In this document: piece by piece, positions 61,825-64,000 of the stretch
How positions within the stretch are numbered: the stretch's first letter is position 1
Layout of the letters: each line of letters opens with the position of its first letter
Assembly (NCBI RefSeq): GCF_900067135.1
Contig: NZ_FJUR01000001.1
Span: 1,243,501-1,307,500, forward strand
Direction of reading: 5' to 3'
DNA: 64,000 bases
DNA from: Rhizobium sp. 9140
GTDB lineage: Bacteria; Pseudomonadota; Alphaproteobacteria; Rhizobiales; Rhizobiaceae
Program-made: the position numbers and the translations under genes
Notes under the pieces: model-generated
What the model saw: only the letters and a program-made list of their open reading frames with translations
What the model was told of the DNA's origin: nothing
Databases searched by the model: none

Positions 61825-63481
61825 CCGGCGACATATCCTCGTTGACAGCGATGGCGATGCCATCCCCACGCGGATCATGCGCGCCGTCGAGCGTGCCATC
61901 CGCGTTCAAGCGGATGACGCCGGCCTGTCCGGCGATCGGGCTCTGCGCGGGCAGGGGCGACAACAGATGGCCGCGAGCGGCGAGGGTCTCGAAGACGGCC
62001 TCACCCGCATCCGCTTCGAGCTTCAGGCTGTCGCGGCTGTCGGAGAAGGTCTTGCCGAGCAGGAAGCGCGGCCCGGCAAGCGCCTCTGCCGGATTTTCCC
62101 CGAAATCGATCAGCCGGGTGAGAAGCATGGCCAGCGTCTGCGGCTGCCCGTCGGCGCCTTGCGTACCATAGATCAGTTCCGGACGCCCGTTGCGCAGGCC
62201 CATGCCGGGGTTGAGCGTGTAGAAGGGCCGCTTGCCCGGCGCGAGCACATTGGGGTGACCGGGATCGAGCGAGAAGGCGGCACCCCGGTTTTGCCAGAGA
62301 ATGCCGGTATCGCCGACGACCACGCCGCTTCCCCAGTCGAAATAAGTGCTCTGGAGCACGCTGACGCTACGCCCCGAGGCGTCCGTCGCGCCGAAGAACA
62401 CGGTGTCGCCGGTGCGAAACACATGCGGCCAGGCCTGCGCCCGCGCGATGTCGATGGCCTGCGCCCGCCCGGCGAGATGGCCGGGATCGAGAAGCGCATC
62501 GACCCGCTGCGCGCTCGCATCGGGATCGGCAAGCCCGCGCCGGTCGAGAAAAGCCTGCTTCACCGCCTCGACGCAGAGATGCAGATGATCGGCGCTGCCG
62601 ACGTCGAGCGCGCCAAGGTCGAAATGCGCGAGAATGCCCATGATGGCCAGCGTCGTCACGCCTTGCGTCGGCGGCGGCGGGGCCAGAAGCTCGACCCCGC
62701 GATAGACGAGGCTTGCCGGTGCCTCTTCCCGCGTTCGCGTTGCCGCGAGATCCGCCGCCGTCAGCGGCGACCCGGCCGCATGCAGCCCGTCTGCAATCGC
62801 CTGCGCCAGCGGCCCCTCGTAAAAGGCGCGCGGTCCATCCGCCGCCAGCCGTTCGAGGGTGCGCGCGAGCTGCGGCTGGCGAAAGATCGCGCCGACCTCC
62901 GGCGCCGCGCCGCCCGGCATGAACACCTCGGCAAAACCCGGCCAACCCGCCGCCTCCGCCTTTCGGAAGTCGAGCCAGAAGGCCTGCGATGCCGTTACCG
63001 GAAATCCGTCTTTCGCAAAACCGATGGCATCGTCCAGCAGGCTGGCAAAGGTTCGCGTTCCGCCCCAATGCTGCGCCGAGTAGGCGTGCGCATGCCCCCA
63101 GCTATCGACCAAACAGGCGCTGGTCAGCGCCGAGCCCGCCCCGCGAAGGGGAATGCCGGCTTCGTCTCCGCTTCGCGCGGGCAACTGCCGCGCTGCCTGC
63201 CCGATCCCGAGAAAGCATGTCCGACGCCCGTCGGGGTCCGCGACGATCCAGACGGCATCGCCGCCGAGACCGCAGAAATGCGGGTAGAGCACGGCGATGG
63301 CCGCGCCGGTTGCGATACAGGCCTCCAGCGCATTGCCGCCCTCGCGCAACATGCGTGCGCCCGCGTCGCTCGCCCGTGCATGAGGACTGGTGACCATCCC
63401 GCCACGCCCCCGCACGCAACCCTTGGCTGCGTATCCCGTGACTGACGTTCCGGACGTTTCCGTGGATTGCTGACTGCTCAT
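61817..63481 (-). CDS. ggt: gamma-glutamyltransferase family protein
   Basis: A 554-residue Ntn-hydrolase proenzyme transferring gamma-glutamyl groups of glutathione or related compounds. MVTSPHARASDAGARMLREGGNALEACIATGAA at the start and GLGGDAVWIV are typical; the autocleavage/nucleophile Thr is about 360 in RTGDTVFFGATDASG, then GSGVVVGDTGILWQNRG and NPGMGLRNGRPEL. No clear signal peptide, so it is probably cytoplasmic (YwrD-like branch). ATG at 63481 (MSSQQSTE) is preferred; a TTG at 63517 would extend it by 12 residues. Convergent with cysG and divergent from the amidohydrolase gene. Confidence 0.9.
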   Translation of the reverse strand: MSSQQSTETSGTSVTGYAAKGCVRGRGGMVTSPHARASDAGARMLREGGNALEACIATGAAIAVLYPHFCGLGGDAVWIVADPDGRRTCFLGIGQAARQLPARSGDEAGIPLRGAGSALTSACLVDSWGHAHAYSAQHWGGTRTFASLLDDAIGFAKDGFPVTASQAFWLDFRKAEAAGWPGFAEVFMPGGAAPEVGAIFRQPQLARTLERLAADGPRAFYEGPLAQAIADGLHAAGSPLTAADLAATRTREEAPASLVYRGVELLAPPPPTQGVTTLAIMGILAHFDLGALDVGSADHLHLCVEAVKQAFLDRRGLADPDASAQRVDALLDPGHLAGRAQAIDIARAQAWPHVFRTGDTVFFGATDASGRSVSVLQSTYFDWGSGVVVGDTGILWQNRGAAFSLDPGHPNVLAPGKRPFYTLNPGMGLRNGRPELIYGTQGADGQPQTLAMLLTRLIDFGENPAEALAGPRFLLGKTFSDSRDSLKLEADAGEAVFETLAARGHLLSPLPAQSPIAGQAGVIRLNADGTLDGAHDPRGDGIAIAVNEDMSPAK

Positions 63482-63563
63482 CGGTTCATTGCCATCTCCG
63501 GCCTTGCGTTCCCGCAAAAACCCGTTTCAACTTCGCCGACCCCTTGGCGACGGCGAGGCAACA

Positions 63564-64000
63564 ATGACCATCGATCTCGTGATCCGCAATGCCCGCCTGC
63601 CGGGAAGAGACGCTGTCACCGATATCGCCTTCGAAAACGGCGTGATCGCCGGCATCGCCGATGGCACGGCACGAGCCTTCGTCTGCGATTCGCCGGAGCG
63701 CGATGCGAAAGGCAACCTCCTTTGCCGTGGCCTTGTCGAAACCCACCTGCATCTCGACAAGGCCGGCATCATCGGCCGATGCACGCTTTGCACAGGCACG
63801 CTGGCGGAGGCGGTTGCGGAGACCTCGCGCGCCAAGGCTGCCTTCACGCAGGCTGACGTGTACGCCCGGGCCGCTGCGGTGGTGGAGCAGGCGGTTGTCA
63901 ACGGAACGAACCGTATCCGCACCTTCGTGGAGATCGACGGACGCGCCGGCTTCCGCTCCTTCGAGGCGATCAAGCAGGTGCGGATCGACTATCGCGCGCT
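63564..64000 (+). CDS. amidohydrolase (cytosine deaminase-like), N-terminal part, cut by window edge
   Basis: An open frame from ATG 63564 to the end of the window, 145 residues with no stop. It begins MTIDLVIRNARLPGRDAVTD, the usual beta-sandwich start of metal-dependent amidohydrolases, and has the first metal-binding motif GLVETHLHLDKAG near residue 70, the HxH-LDKA form of cytosine deaminase/AtzC-like enzymes. GAGG lies about 9 bases before the ATG. It is divergent from ggt with an 82-base gap, suggesting a shared promoter region. Later metal ligands are outside the window, so substrate is open. Confidence 0.85.
   Translation, partial: MTIDLVIRNARLPGRDAVTDIAFENGVIAGIADGTARAFVCDSPERDAKGNLLCRGLVETHLHLDKAGIIGRCTLCTGTLAEAVAETSRAKAAFTQADVYARAAAVVEQAVVNGTNRIRTFVEIDGRAGFRSFEAIKQVRIDYRA

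Noticed and set aside
61817..63481. Altered nucleophile in gamma-glutamyltransferase (Thr followed by Val)
   Set aside because: The catalytic Thr is in place and the DTVxxG form is, as far as I recall, usual in this bacterial branch, so it is not an anomaly.

Overview
The window is a gene-dense, GC-rich chromosomal segment that fits an alphaproteobacterium of the Rhizobiaceae (Rhizobium, Agrobacterium, Sinorhizobium or Shinella type). The evidence is a PodJ polarity factor of rhizobial layout, a fused SecDF, a complete rkpA-G-H-I-J K-antigen lipid locus, a NasST-controlled nitrate assimilation cluster, TIGR02186/TauE and DUF6460 type genes, and two rhizobial intergenic mosaic (RIME-like) elements. 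I saw no insertion sequence, prophage, CRISPR array, rRNA or tRNA gene. Both ends cut genes: the first 16 codons of an acetyl-CoA acetyltransferase at the left edge and the N-terminal 145 residues of an amidohydrolase at the right edge.

Layout. 1-2 kb: fatty acid beta-oxidation (acyl-CoA dehydrogenase followed by fadA, minus strand). 2.2-8.4 kb: podJ, a TauE-like exporter translationally joined to a TIGR02186 protein, and a lone Lrp-type ligand-binding protein. 8.4-12 kb: a RIME-like repeat, then the ligase-associated DEXH helicase/PdeM nuclease pair. 12-16.2 kb: two paralogous YitT membrane proteins bracketing two small plus-strand genes (one Rmf/CrpP-like), a TPR-methyltransferase with an in-frame 36-bp duplication, DUF6460 and a CAP-domain lipoprotein. 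16.2-24 kb: MATE exporter, pyrD, DUF952, a LuxR-type response regulator and, facing it, a very large hybrid histidine kinase fused to a sodium/solute symporter domain. 24.2-31.2 kb: mscL, an aminotransferase, chorismate mutase, an arginine-deiminase-fold protein lacking the usual C-terminal cysteine, a repeat-preceded secreted protein, and secDF. 31.2-34 kb: small genes, an Rrf2 regulator and kdsD.

The most interesting block is 33.7-46.5 kb, the minus-strand operon rkpA-rkpG-rkpH-rkpI-rkpJ, convergent with kdsD. RkpA is a complete highly reducing polyketide/fatty acid synthase (KS-AT-DH-degenerate MT-ER-KR-ACP) without a thioesterase. RkpG is an alpha-oxoamine synthase (fold-type I PLP). RkpH carries the FPPDTxTP signature of 3-ketodihydrosphingosine reductases. 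This megasynthase, PLP offloader, 3-ketoreductase order is the logic of fumonisin (FUM1-FUM8-FUM13) and sphingoid base assembly. I therefore infer that the K-antigen lipid anchor starts from a sphingoid-like amino alcohol, later carrying Kdo (KdsD supplies the precursor; RkpJ resembles KpsS) and modified by the LtaS/sulfatase-like RkpI.

The last 15 kb is a self-contained nitrate assimilation system: nasT (ANTAR antiterminator) and nasS (nitrate sensor), a consensus sigma-54 promoter, a leader with mutually exclusive hairpins, a Tat-exported nitrate-binding protein with its ABC permease and ATPase, nirB-nirD nitrite reductase, a second RIME-like element, nasA nitrate reductase and cysG siroheme synthase. 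A gamma-glutamyltransferase and the truncated amidohydrolase close the window. kup (potassium uptake) separates the rkp and nas blocks.
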